NCBI GenBank assembly: GCA_964495595.1
Contig: CAZBWH010000048.1
Coordinates: forward strand, 1 to 23,502
Source of the DNA: CALMFQ01 sp964495595
Lineage (GTDB): Bacteria > Pseudomonadota > Gammaproteobacteria > Burkholderiales > SCOH01
DNA length: 23,502 bases
Reading direction: 5' to 3'
Below are positions 6,949 through 14,411 of the stretch, piece after piece. A program made the position numbers and the translations under genes. Every line of letters begins with the position of its first letter. Within the stretch, counting starts at the first letter, position 1. The notes under the pieces were generated by a model. That model ran no database searches, was not told the DNA's origin, and worked only from the letters and a program-made list of their open reading frames with translations.

Positions 6949-8315
6949 GCAGGAAGTATTTTGGAACCGATGGTGTGCGAGGGCGAGTGGGCGAGCACCC
7001 GATTACGCCTGATTTTGTCATGCGAATTGGCTACGCCGCGGGGCAGGTGCTGGCCTCAGCCGATCGTCGCTTGCGCGACGGGCAGCGCCCGACAGTATTG
7101 ATTGGTAAAGATACGAGAATTTCCGGGTATATGCTCGAGTCTGCGCTTGAGGCGGGTTTTTCGGCTAGCGGAGTCGATGTTGTCCTGGTGGGGCCCATGC
7201 CGACACCGGGCGTTGCGTATCTTACTCGCGCCTTGCGACTGCAGGCTGGGGTCGTAATCAGTGCCTCACACAATCCGTTTGAAGACAATGGGATCAAGTT
7301 TTTCGGTGCTGGCGGATTGAAACTGCCAGACAAGGTTGAGAAGCAGATCGAGACGCTGGTCGACGAGCCGATTCGTTGCGTAGAGGCCGCTGCGCTTGGT
7401 AAGGCACGGCGGATGGAAGATGCTGCTGCACGTTACATCGAGTTCTGTAAAAGCACCTATCCGACTGATTCGGATTTACGCGGGCTCAGGCTGGTGGTCG
7501 ACTGTGCCAACGGCGCGGCTTATGGTATTGCCCCTCATGTATTTCATGAACTAGGGGCCGATGTCATTACCATCGGAACAGAGCCCGACGGCATCAATAT
7601 CAACGCTGGTGTAGGGGCAACAGATACGGCAGCGCTTCAGAAAGCCGTGATCGAGCATCAGGCCGATTATGGTATTGCTCTGGATGGTGATGGGGATCGA
7701 CTGATCATGATCGACAGGGGCGGCGTTGCATTTGACGGCGATCGCTTGTTGTACATCATTGCTCGCCATCGTCAAAAACAGAATCGGTTGCTTGGAGGTG
7801 TGGTGGGTACACTCATGACCAATCTAGGGGTTGAACATGCCCTTGACCGGCACAAGATCCCGTTTTCCCGGGCTGCCGTGGGAGATAGATATGTGCTGGA
7901 GCGATTAACCGAGCAGGGATGGCAATTGGGAGGTGAAAGCTCCGGCCATCTTCTTTGCTTGGACAAGCATACGACTGGTGATGGCATCATATCTGCATTG
8001 CAGGTGCTGGATTCGCTCAATTCAACCCGTGGCTGGGCAGCCTTGTCAGAAGCCTCCAAAGACGTAGTGATGTATCCGCAGATACTGATCAATGTTCCGG
8101 TGCCCAAGGGGTTTGACTACCGTGAGTCGTTGCCGGTTCAGGCTGCGCTGGTTGAAGCTGAATGTGAATTGAAGGACAACGGCCGCATCGTGCTGCGACC
8201 GAGCGGTACGGAACCTGTTATTCGGGTAATGCTGGAAGGGCGCAGTCAGGAGAAAATCCAGCACTGGGCCAAGCATATCGCAGATGTGGTGGGAGCTGCT
8301 GCCGCAACTATTTGA
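6945..8315 (+). CDS. glmM: Phosphoglucosamine mutase
   Basis: GlmM interconverts glucosamine-6-phosphate and glucosamine-1-phosphate on the route to UDP-N-acetylglucosamine for peptidoglycan and lipopolysaccharide. The product is 456 residues (E. coli 445). The N-terminal KYFGTDGVRG motif is present. The phosphoserine loop ISASHNP has the catalytic serine at residue 108, the metal loop DGDGDR is at 247-252, and the C-terminal phosphate-binding RPSGTEPVIRVM is intact. It overlaps folP by 4 nt and ends in a strong bidirectional terminator facing pstB. The gene is complete. Confidence 0.98.
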   Translation: MSRKYFGTDGVRGRVGEHPITPDFVMRIGYAAGQVLASADRRLRDGQRPTVLIGKDTRISGYMLESALEAGFSASGVDVVLVGPMPTPGVAYLTRALRLQAGVVISASHNPFEDNGIKFFGAGGLKLPDKVEKQIETLVDEPIRCVEAAALGKARRMEDAAARYIEFCKSTYPTDSDLRGLRLVVDCANGAAYGIAPHVFHELGADVITIGTEPDGININAGVGATDTAALQKAVIEHQADYGIALDGDGDRLIMIDRGGVAFDGDRLLYIIARHRQKQNRLLGGVVGTLMTNLGVEHALDRHKIPFSRAAVGDRYVLERLTEQGWQLGGESSGHLLCLDKHTTGDGIISALQVLDSLNSTRGWAALSEASKDVVMYPQILINVPVPKGFDYRESLPVQAALVEAECELKDNGRIVLRPSGTEPVIRVMLEGRSQEKIQHWAKHIADVVGAAAATI

Positions 8316-8335
8316 TTCAGCTATGTAATGGTCTG

Positions 8336-8363
8336 AAAAAAGGCGGTTGTCACCGCCTTTTTT
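8336..8363. terminator. Bidirectional intrinsic terminator between glmM and pstB
   Basis: A perfect inverted repeat AAAAAAGGCGGT / ACCGCCTTTTTT with a 4-nt loop serves both strands, because each arm ends in a run of six A or T. It lies exactly between the convergent glmM (+) and pstB (-) stop codons. Confidence 0.95.
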
Positions 8364-8364
8364 G

Positions 8365-9156
8365 TTAGCCGAACTTGCCGGTAATGTAATCTTCGGTGGC
8401 TTTCTTTTTCGGTGTGGTAAAAATGGCATCTGTTTCACCAAACTCGATCAGTTCACCCAGATACATGTAGGCAGTGTAGTCTGATACGCGTGCAGCTTGC
8501 TGCATGTTGTGAGTCACGATGGCAATCGTATAGTCTTCTTTCAGCTCGTGAACTAATTCTTCGATATGTGCTGTTGAAATAGGGTCAAGCGCCGAAGTGG
8601 GTTCATCAAGAAGCAATACTTCGGGTTTCACCGCAATGCCACGAGCAATACACAAACGTTGCTGCTGGCCACCAGACAGCCCGTTGCCGTTCTGTTTCAG
8701 CTTGTCCTTGACCTCGTTCCAGAGGGCTGCCTTGCGCAACGCCCACTCGACGCGGTCGTCCATCTCCTTGCGGGACAGCTTTTCATACAGTTTTACCCCA
8801 AAAGCGATGTTGTCGTAGATCGACATCGGAAAGGGTGTGGGTTTCTGGAATACCATGCCGACCTTGGCCCGCAACAGATTCAGGTCGACTTTTTTGTCCA
8901 GAATATTGTTGCCGTTCAACAGAATCTCACCCTCCGCACGAAGCTTTGGGTAGAGCTGGTACATACGATTGAATGTACGCAATAGCGTTGACTTGCCACA
9001 TCCGGACGGACCGATGAAAGCCGTCACCTGTTTCTCCGGAATATCCATATTGATATTCTTCAGCGCGTGAAATGCACCGTAGTAAAAATTCAGGTTGCGA
9101 ATCGACAGTTTGCATGCGGATTGGGTCATCTCAGTCATCACAGGGTCTCTATGCAT
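8365..9156 (-). CDS. pstB: Phosphate ABC transporter ATP-binding protein PstB
   Basis: PstB is the cytoplasmic ATPase of the high-affinity phosphate importer. The 263-residue protein has Walker A GPSGCGKST at 49-57, the ABC signature LSGGQQQR at 160-167, Walker B VLLLDEPTSALD starting at 180, and the switch histidine in IVTHNMQQA. The Q-loop region FQKPTPFPMSIYDN is typical of PstB. The start at 9156 is supported by AAGGAG (9163-9168 on the complement) 6 nt upstream. It is the last gene of pstSCAB and lies 15 nt after pstA. No phoU follows: the operon ends at the terminator shared with glmM. Confidence 0.98.
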   Translation of the reverse strand: MHRDPVMTEMTQSACKLSIRNLNFYYGAFHALKNINMDIPEKQVTAFIGPSGCGKSTLLRTFNRMYQLYPKLRAEGEILLNGNNILDKKVDLNLLRAKVGMVFQKPTPFPMSIYDNIAFGVKLYEKLSRKEMDDRVEWALRKAALWNEVKDKLKQNGNGLSGGQQQRLCIARGIAVKPEVLLLDEPTSALDPISTAHIEELVHELKEDYTIAIVTHNMQQAARVSDYTAYMYLGELIEFGETDAIFTTPKKKATEDYITGKFG

Positions 9157-9171
9157 GGTGGGCTCCTTCGG

Positions 9172-10011
9172 TCAACCGGCATTCTGCCGGAACAGCGAAC
9201 GAGCAAGGATATTCAATGCCAGAACGCTTAAGGTAATTAACAGCGCTCCACCCCAGGCCAGGGTGTGCCAGTCCTCGTATGGGCTCATCGCGAACTGGAA
9301 TATCACCACTGGCAGATTGGCCATGGGTTGATTCATGTTGGTGCTCCAGAACTGGTTGTTGAGCGCGGTGAACAGCAACGGCGCGGTTTCACCCGAAATA
9401 CGTGCTACGGCAAGCAGAACCCCCGTTAAAACGCCAGCGCGGGCTGCGCGTAGCGTAATGAAGCTGACTACTTGCCATTGCGGAGCACCTAGGGCAGAGG
9501 CTGCCTCCCGAAGAGTATTCGGGATCAGGCGCAGCATGTTTTCCGTCGTCCTGACGACCACCGGTATGACGATCAGGCTGAGCGCAAAGGCCCCTGCCCA
9601 GCCCGCAAAATGCTTGAAACGCACCACATATAGTTCATAGACAAACAAGCCAATCACAATCGACGGTGCGGACAGCAAGATGTCGTTAATGAAGCGAGTC
9701 GTTGGTGCCAGCCAGCCGCGGTTTCCATATTCTGCAAGATAAGTGCCCGCCATGATACCAATCGGGGTGCCGATCAATGTGCCGAACAGCGTCATGAGAA
9801 GGCTTCCGAGCAGTGCGTTGGCCAAGCCGCCGCTTTCGCCCGGCGGGGGGGTCATCTGAGTGATCATGGAGGGCGTGATCGCGGCAAAACCATGCTTGAA
9901 CAGCGTAAACAATATCCAGCAGAGGAAAAACAGCCCAATCCCCATTGTCAGATACGACATGGTGAGGTTGGTGTAGTTGATTAGCTTGCGTTTTGCGTAC
10001 AGGGCATTCAC
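9172..10011 (-). CDS. pstA: Phosphate ABC transporter permease PstA
   Basis: PstA is one of the two inner-membrane permease subunits of the phosphate importer. I choose the GTG at 10011 (279 residues). GAGGA lies 7 nt before it and overlaps the pstC stop codon, whereas upstream starts would read back into pstC and add a Cys/Ser-rich stretch unlike the family. About six transmembrane helices are visible. The EAA coupling motif REAASALGAPQW, at about 168-179, contacts PstB. The overlap of ribosome binding site and pstC stop implies translational coupling. A seven-base G/C run lies in frame at 9845-9851, within MTPPPGESGG. Confidence 0.96.
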   Translation of the reverse strand: MNALYAKRKLINYTNLTMSYLTMGIGLFFLCWILFTLFKHGFAAITPSMITQMTPPPGESGGLANALLGSLLMTLFGTLIGTPIGIMAGTYLAEYGNRGWLAPTTRFINDILLSAPSIVIGLFVYELYVVRFKHFAGWAGAFALSLIVIPVVVRTTENMLRLIPNTLREAASALGAPQWQVVSFITLRAARAGVLTGVLLAVARISGETAPLLFTALNNQFWSTNMNQPMANLPVVIFQFAMSPYEDWHTLAWGGALLITLSVLALNILARSLFRQNAG

Positions 10012-10021
10012 GAAGAGTTCC

Positions 10022-10984
10022 TCAGGAGTGTTTGCCTTCGCCTTTCGAGAGCTGCAGCAGCAGCAATTTCGAAAGCGATAGCACGACAAAGGTAATGACG
10101 AACAGAATCAGACCCAATTCAATCAGAGACGCGGTATACAGATCACCAACTGCCTCGGTGAATTCATTGGCCAGTGAAGAGGCAATGCTGTTGCCTGGCA
10201 TGAACAGGGAGATATTGAAATTGTGGGCATTGCCAATCACAAACGTGACCGCCATGGTTTCCCCAAGGGCACGACCCAGCCCTAGCATGATGCCGCCAAC
10301 GACGCCTGTTTTTGTATAGGGCAGCACGACCCCACGCATGACTTCCCAAGTAGTGGCCCCAAGCCCATATGCCGACTCCTTGAACATCGGCGGCACGACA
10401 TCGAAAACATCGCGCATGACCGAAGAAATAAACGGAATGACCATGATCGACAGCACAATTCCAGCCGTCAGCATACCGATGCCCATTGGAGGCCCTTGCA
10501 ACAGAGATCCCAGCAACGGAATCTGGCTAGCATGCTCATTTAGAAAGGGCTGTACGTTCTGGGCAAAAAAAGGCGCAAAGACAAACAGCCCCCACATTCC
10601 ATAAATGATCGAAGGAATACCCGCCAGCAATTCGATAGCAATACCCAGAGGGCGCCTTAGCCAGGCCGGCGCCAGCTCAGTCAGAAACATTGCAATGCCG
10701 AAGCTGACAGGAATGGCAATCAGCAAAGCGATGGCGGACGTCACCAGCGTGCCGTAAATCGGGATGAGTGCGCCGAACTTCTCGGTAACCGGGTCCCAGT
10801 CTGCCGAGAATACGAAGCCCAGGCCAAAGGCTTTGATAGCGGGCATCGAGCCAATGATCAGCGAGCAGATAATGCCGGCAAGCAGAGCAAGAACGAGTAC
10901 AGCAAAAAACTGGGTACCACGGTGAAACAGGCTGTCGTACAGCCGTTGCTTGCGATGGTGGCCCGAAGTCAGTGCGGTTGACAT
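10022..10984 (-). CDS. pstC: Phosphate ABC transporter permease PstC
   Basis: PstC is the partner permease of PstA. The protein has 320 residues. A hydrophilic N-terminus (about 1-24) is followed by six or so hydrophobic segments. An EAA-like motif KESAYGLGATTWEV at about 202-215 is present, then the typical GRALGETMAVTFVIGN segment. The ATG at 10984 has only a weak ribosome binding site (CCGGAAACC). It is separated from pstS by 87 nt that contain a strong stem-loop, so it probably shares the pstS transcript at a lower level. Confidence 0.97.
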   Translation of the reverse strand: MSTALTSGHHRKQRLYDSLFHRGTQFFAVLVLALLAGIICSLIIGSMPAIKAFGLGFVFSADWDPVTEKFGALIPIYGTLVTSAIALLIAIPVSFGIAMFLTELAPAWLRRPLGIAIELLAGIPSIIYGMWGLFVFAPFFAQNVQPFLNEHASQIPLLGSLLQGPPMGIGMLTAGIVLSIMVIPFISSVMRDVFDVVPPMFKESAYGLGATTWEVMRGVVLPYTKTGVVGGIMLGLGRALGETMAVTFVIGNAHNFNISLFMPGNSIASSLANEFTEAVGDLYTASLIELGLILFVITFVVLSLSKLLLLQLSKGEGKHS

Positions 10985-11009
10985 GGCGGTTTCCGGATCG
11001 GTATTGAAT

Positions 11010-11043
11010 ACGGCGCAACGGACTGATTCATCCGTCGCGCCGT
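11010..11043 (-). promoter_or_regulatory. Stem-loop in the pstS-pstC intergenic region
   Basis: Read on the minus strand, ACGGCGCGACGGA and TCCGTTGCGCCGT form a 13-bp stem with a single G-U wobble and an 8-nt loop. There is no U-tract after it, so it is not a canonical terminator. The wobble sits correctly only in the minus-strand transcript, consistent with a functional RNA structure. A role in stabilising the pstS mRNA or lowering downstream pstCAB is inferred by analogy with other binding-protein operons. Confidence 0.7.
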
Positions 11044-11071
11044 GCGTATTGAGGACGTTGCCAGAGCCCGA

Positions 11072-12118
11072 TTACAGCAGCGGCTTGCCGCTCGCGTCCT
11101 TCAGATTGGCCTTCCAGGACTGGCGAATCAGCTTGACGACATTATCCGGCATCGGGATGTAATCCATCTCCAGAGCTGTCTTGTCTGCCTTGTCATAGGC
11201 CCAGTCAAAGAAGCGGATGACTTCCTTGCCCGACTCAGGTTTGTCTTGAGTCTTGTGCATCAGGACAAAGGTGGCCCCGGTAATCGGCCAGCTCTGCTTG
11301 CCAGGCTCATTGGTCAGGATTTCATAGAAACCGGGAGCTTTTTCCCACTCAGCATGCGATGCCGCTGCCTTGAAAGACTCTTCACTCGGCGCAACGAACT
11401 GCCCGTCCTTGTTGCGCAGCTGGGTGAAATTCATCTTGTTTTGCAGTGCGTACGCATACTCGACATAACCAATCGAACCCTGTGTCAATTTGACGAAATT
11501 GGCCACACCTTCATTACCCTTGCCACCGATTCCGGTAGGCCATTGAACGGAGGCCTCTTCTCCAACTTTCTGCTTCCACTCTGCACTCACCTTCGACAAG
11601 TAATTGGTAAAGATGAATGTAGTGCCAGATCCATCCGCCCGGCGGACAACAGTAACCGCCTGATCGGGCAGTGCCACGCCAGGATTAATGCTGGTAATGC
11701 GAGAGTCATTCCACTTGCTGATTTTGCCAAGAAACAGATCGGCCAGTACTTCCGGAGTCAGCTTCAATTGGCCCGCAGCCACACCAGCGATATTTACTAC
11801 CGGCACCACCCCTCCCATCACGGTTGGGAACTGGATCAGGCCAGCATCGTCGAGTTCCTTTGGCGTAAGAGGCTTGTCGGAAGCGCCGAAATCAACAGTT
11901 TTTGCCTTGATCTGCTTGATTCCACCGCCGGACCCGATCGACTGGTAGTTCATGCCGACATTGGTGGCTTTCTTGTATTCGGAGGCCCACTTGGCATACA
12001 AGGGGTACGGGAAGGTTGCACCGGCCCCGGTAATGTCTATGGCCAGTGCGCTGGCCGAAGCAAAGGTTAATGCAGCAACAACCGAAGTCATGGCGCCACG
12101 TGCGAGCAAAGCTTTCAT
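11072..12118 (-). CDS. pstS: Periplasmic phosphate-binding protein PstS
   Basis: PstS captures phosphate in the periplasm and delivers it to PstCA. The 348-residue precursor begins with a signal peptide: a basic start, a hydrophobic core, and a predicted cleavage after ASALA at residue 26 with no lipobox cysteine. The mature protein starts with IDITGAGATFPYPL, the family's N-terminal phosphate-contact segment. SIGSGGGIKQ and RADGSGTTFIFTNYLS supply further ligand contacts. GGAGA lies upstream of the ATG. It is first in pstSCAB, with a candidate Pho box 69 bp upstream. The gene is complete. Confidence 0.98.
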   Translation of the reverse strand: MKALLARGAMTSVVAALTFASASALAIDITGAGATFPYPLYAKWASEYKKATNVGMNYQSIGSGGGIKQIKAKTVDFGASDKPLTPKELDDAGLIQFPTVMGGVVPVVNIAGVAAGQLKLTPEVLADLFLGKISKWNDSRITSINPGVALPDQAVTVVRRADGSGTTFIFTNYLSKVSAEWKQKVGEEASVQWPTGIGGKGNEGVANFVKLTQGSIGYVEYAYALQNKMNFTQLRNKDGQFVAPSEESFKAAASHAEWEKAPGFYEILTNEPGKQSWPITGATFVLMHKTQDKPESGKEVIRFFDWAYDKADKTALEMDYIPMPDNVVKLIRQSWKANLKDASGKPLL

Positions 12119-12170
12119 TCAGCAATCTCCAGAATCGAGTTCGTTCAATAAGTTAACAGCGACGCCACGC

Positions 12171-12204
12171 ATGTTAAGTTAAGTATGTTTCATTAATATT
12201 ACAA
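12171..12204 (-). promoter_or_regulatory. Candidate Pho box and -10 element for pstSCAB
   Basis: On the minus strand, TTGTAAT-ATTA-ATGAAAC (complement of 12187-12204) resembles two CTGTCAT-type half sites around an AT-rich spacer, about 5 of 7 bases in each. A TAACAT -10-like hexamer (complement of 12171-12176) follows after 10 bp, the geometry expected when PhoB replaces a -35 box. The match is imperfect and PhoB itself is not in the window. Confidence 0.45.
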
Positions 12205-12234
12205 ACACATTTGCCTGGCGGTATGCGTGCAGGT

Positions 12235-12276
12235 TTGACGCAGTTGCTTAAAGCCCACTATAATCCGCGGGCTTTA
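12235..12276 (+). promoter_or_regulatory. Sigma70 promoter of tpiA with a palindrome around the -10 box
   Basis: TTGACG at 12235-12240 and a perfect TATAAT at 12259-12264 are 18 bp apart. An 8-bp inverted repeat, TAAAGCCC (12249-12256) and GGGCTTTA (12269-12276), flanks the -10 box symmetrically with a 12-nt spacer. The promoter call is strong; an operator role for the palindrome is inference. Confidence 0.8.
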
Positions 12277-12295
12277 CCAAACGGGGCGCAGGAAC

Positions 12296-13039
12296 GTGGC
12301 AACAAAGCTCGTGATCGGCAACTGGAAGATGAACGGCTCGTTAGCACTGAATCGTGCCCTGCTGGAAGCAATCAGCGGAGAAATATGCTGTTCTGGCGTG
12401 GTCGTCTGCCCTCCGGCGCCCTATTTGTTGCAAGCTATGCAGTTGCTTACGGGTTCGCATGTACTGGTCGGCGCACAGAATGTTTGTTGTTATCAGGATG
12501 GTGCCTACACGGGCGAAGTGTCGGCCACCATGTTGTCTGATCTTGGCTGCCAGTATGTCTTGGTTGGGCACTCCGAGCGGCGTGCATTGTTCGGTGAATC
12601 CGATGCTGAAGTTGCGGCAAAGGCGGTGCGTGTGGCGGAGGCAGGGTTGTGTCCGGTCATTTGTGTTGGCGAGTCATTGTCGCAACGTGAACAGGGAATA
12701 GCAGAGCGGGTGGTTGCGGCACAGTTAATGCCGGTACTTGCAGAGCTAAAGCCAGGCTTGTTGCATCGATGTGTGATTGCTTATGAGCCGGTTTGGGCTA
12801 TTGGCTCCGGGCTAGTAGCAACTACAGATGATATCGAGAAGATGCATGGGGCAATCAAGCAGGTGGTCCACCGCGATGCTGCATGCAATTTGCCTGTTTT
12901 GTATGGTGGAAGTGTAAAAGCAGACAACGCAGGCACCGTACTGGCGGTTAAGGATGTCGATGGTGTGCTGGTGGGTGGCGCATCTCTGTCGGTCGAGTCG
13001 TTTTTGACAATATGCAAGGTGGCGCAGCAGTGCGCGTAA
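12296..13039 (+). CDS. tpiA: Triosephosphate isomerase
   Basis: TpiA interconverts dihydroxyacetone phosphate and glyceraldehyde-3-phosphate in glycolysis and gluconeogenesis. The 247-residue TIM barrel shows N9 and catalytic K11 in GNWKMNG, the electrophile H92 in VGHSERR, and the base E164 in AYEPVWAIG; the phosphate-binding YGGSVK and VDGVLVGGASL segments close the protein. The start is a GTG at 12296 after a short AGGA; the N-terminus MATKLVIGNWKMNG fits the family exactly. Cysteine is rather frequent for this enzyme. The next gene, secG, begins 4 nt after its stop. Confidence 0.97.
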   Translation: MATKLVIGNWKMNGSLALNRALLEAISGEICCSGVVVCPPAPYLLQAMQLLTGSHVLVGAQNVCCYQDGAYTGEVSATMLSDLGCQYVLVGHSERRALFGESDAEVAAKAVRVAEAGLCPVICVGESLSQREQGIAERVVAAQLMPVLAELKPGLLHRCVIAYEPVWAIGSGLVATTDDIEKMHGAIKQVVHRDAACNLPVLYGGSVKADNAGTVLAVKDVDGVLVGGASLSVESFLTICKVAQQCA

Positions 13040-13043
13040 AGTG

Positions 13044-13394
13044 ATGGAAATTCTCAAAACGCTAGTACAGATTGTCAACGCGCTATCGGCTATCGGGCTG
13101 ATTATTCTGGTCTTGTTGCAACATGGCAAAGGTGCGGATATGGGGGCGGCATTTGGTAGCGGCTCTTCTGGTAGCCTGTTTGGAGCATCAGGCTCCGCAA
13201 ATTTTCTAAGTCGCAGTACCGCAGTGCTTGCACTGTTGTTTTTTTCCTCGTGTCTTGGGCTGGCTGCGATGTCTCGTACGCAGGCGCCCGGGCTCGGTAT
13301 CATGGATACCCATAAAGGGGCTGTGGCGCCTGCCGCCAAAGCCAACGATGCCGTACCAGCTAACGCTGGCAAAGGGCAGGGTATTCCTGAGTAA
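13044..13394 (+). CDS. secG: Protein-export membrane protein SecG
   Basis: SecG is the small accessory subunit of the SecYEG translocon. The 116-residue protein has two transmembrane helices (about 4-25 and 57-76) joined by the conserved cytoplasmic loop LLQHGKGADMGAAFGSGSSG, which makes the call secure. A less conserved Ala/Pro/Lys-rich C-terminal tail follows. ATG 13044 is chosen; an in-frame GTG directly before it adds one residue. The ribosome binding site is poor and the gap to tpiA is 4 nt, so translation is probably coupled to tpiA. Confidence 0.95.
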   Translation: MEILKTLVQIVNALSAIGLIILVLLQHGKGADMGAAFGSGSSGSLFGASGSANFLSRSTAVLALLFFSSCLGLAAMSRTQAPGLGIMDTHKGAVAPAAKANDAVPANAGKGQGIPE

Positions 13395-13402
13395 TTGATT
13401 CT

Positions 13403-13487
13403 GCCGACATGGTGAAATTGGTAGACACGCTATCTTGAGGGGGTAGTGGGGCAACCCGTGTGAGTTCGAGTCTCACTGTCGGCACCA
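13403..13487 (+). tRNA. tRNA-Leu (anticodon GAG)
   Basis: This is an 85-nt class II tRNA. The acceptor arms GCCGACA and TGTCGGC pair fully and are followed by an encoded CCA. The anticodon stem CTATC/GGTAG encloses the loop TTGAGGG, with anticodon GAG at 13437-13439. A variable arm (GGG GCAA CCC) follows, then the T arm GTGAG TTCGAGT CTCAC. It decodes CUU/CUC leucine codons. It lies on the same strand between secG and nuoA, so it is probably cut from a longer transcript. Confidence 0.97.
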
Positions 13488-13491
13488 TATT

Positions 13492-13511
13492 CAAACAGTG
13501 CTTTCTGTTTG
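13492..13511 (+). other. Small hairpin after tRNA-Leu, before nuoA
   Basis: CAAACAG and CTGTTTG form a 7-bp stem with a 6-nt loop just downstream of the tRNA CCA end. It is followed by TAGTTGTTTG, a weak U-rich stretch. It could be a leaky terminator or a processing landmark. The rest of the interval to nuoA holds a minor 5-bp hairpin (13543-13561) and no convincing promoter. Confidence 0.4.
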
Positions 13512-13574
13512 TAGTTGTTTGCAAGGCCTGATTTACAGGTTCCCGAAAAACCATTATTCGGAAGCGGAGCGCAA

Positions 13575-13931
13575 ATGCTACAGAATTATTTTCCAATACT
13601 TCTGTTTGTTCTAGTCGGGCTTGCCGTTGGCGTGGGTCCGATTCTGATTGGCTGGATACTGTCGCCAAATAAACCGGATCCTGAAAAGCTATCTCCGTAC
13701 GAGTGTGGGTTCGAGGCGTTCGAGGATGCCAGGATGCCGTTTGATGTCCGTTATTATCTGCTGGCCATTCTGTTTATTGTCTTTGATCTGGAAACGGCGT
13801 TTCTGATTCCTTGGGGTGTAGCATTGAAGGATCTCGGGATGCAGGGGTTTGTCGTTATGGCCTTGTTTCTTGTAGAGTTGTTCATCGGATTTGTATATTT
13901 GTGGAAGAAAGGGGCGCTGGAATGGGAATAG
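13575..13931 (+). CDS. nuoA: NADH-quinone oxidoreductase subunit A
   Basis: NuoA is a small membrane-arm subunit of complex I, near the quinone site. The ATG at 13575 is supported by GGAG at 13566-13569 and gives 118 residues; an upstream in-frame start would add a non-family tail. Three transmembrane helices are visible (about 7-28, 60-80 and 87-110). The conserved loop KLSPYECGFEAF (about 37-48) and FDLETAFLIPW are present. It is the first gene of the nuo operon, and its 3' end overlaps nuoB by 10 nt. Confidence 0.97.
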   Translation: MLQNYFPILLFVLVGLAVGVGPILIGWILSPNKPDPEKLSPYECGFEAFEDARMPFDVRYYLLAILFIVFDLETAFLIPWGVALKDLGMQGFVVMALFLVELFIGFVYLWKKGALEWE

Positions 13932-14398
13932 AAGGCGTCTTGGAGAAGGGTTTTGTAACGACGTCGGCTGATAAGCTGATCAATTGGGCGCGCACTGGCT
14001 CTTTGTGGCCGATGACTTTTGGCCTGGCCTGTTGCGCGGTCGAGATGATGCAGGCTGGCGCATCCCGCTACGATCTTGATCGTTTTGGCATCATATTTCG
14101 CCCAAGCCCGCGCCAGTCTGACTTAATGATCGTAGCCGGTACGCTCTGCAACAAGATGGCGCCTGCTTTGCGCAAGGTCTACGACCAGATGGCAGAGCCA
14201 AGGTGGGTATTGTCGATGGGGTCATGTGCAAACGGCGGTGGGTATTACCACTATTCTTATTCTGTGGTTCGTGGTTGTGACCGGATTGTCCCGGTCGACG
14301 TGTATGTGCCTGGTTGTCCTCCGACAGCTGAGGCTTTGCTTTACGGCATTATCCAGTTGCAAAACAAGATCAAGCGCACCTGCACGATCGCTCGTTGA
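13922..14398 (+). CDS. nuoB: NADH-quinone oxidoreductase subunit B
   Basis: NuoB carries iron-sulfur cluster N2, the last electron donor to quinone, at the junction of the peripheral and membrane arms. The 158-residue protein has the four cluster ligands C37, C38, C102 and C132, including the diagnostic tandem Cys pair in LACCAVEMM and the VPGCPPTAEAL motif. The ATG at 13922 gives the family N-terminus (MGIEGVLEKGFVTT). It starts inside nuoA, a 10-nt overlap, so translational coupling is likely. nuoC follows after 13 nt. Confidence 0.98.
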   Translation: MGIEGVLEKGFVTTSADKLINWARTGSLWPMTFGLACCAVEMMQAGASRYDLDRFGIIFRPSPRQSDLMIVAGTLCNKMAPALRKVYDQMAEPRWVLSMGSCANGGGYYHYSYSVVRGCDRIVPVDVYVPGCPPTAEALLYGIIQLQNKIKRTCTIAR

Positions 14399-14411
14399 GT
14401 AAGGTTTTCCG

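Noticed and set aside
10012..10089. Upstream ATG start for pstA, adding 26 residues with four consecutive Cys
   Set aside because: The extension is out-of-frame reading of the pstC 3' end. GTG 10011 has a good ribosome binding site and a family-like N-terminus.
11042..12070. Long open frame on the plus strand (342 codons) opposite pstS
   Set aside because: An antisense shadow; pstS has a signal peptide, ligand motifs and full length on the minus strand.
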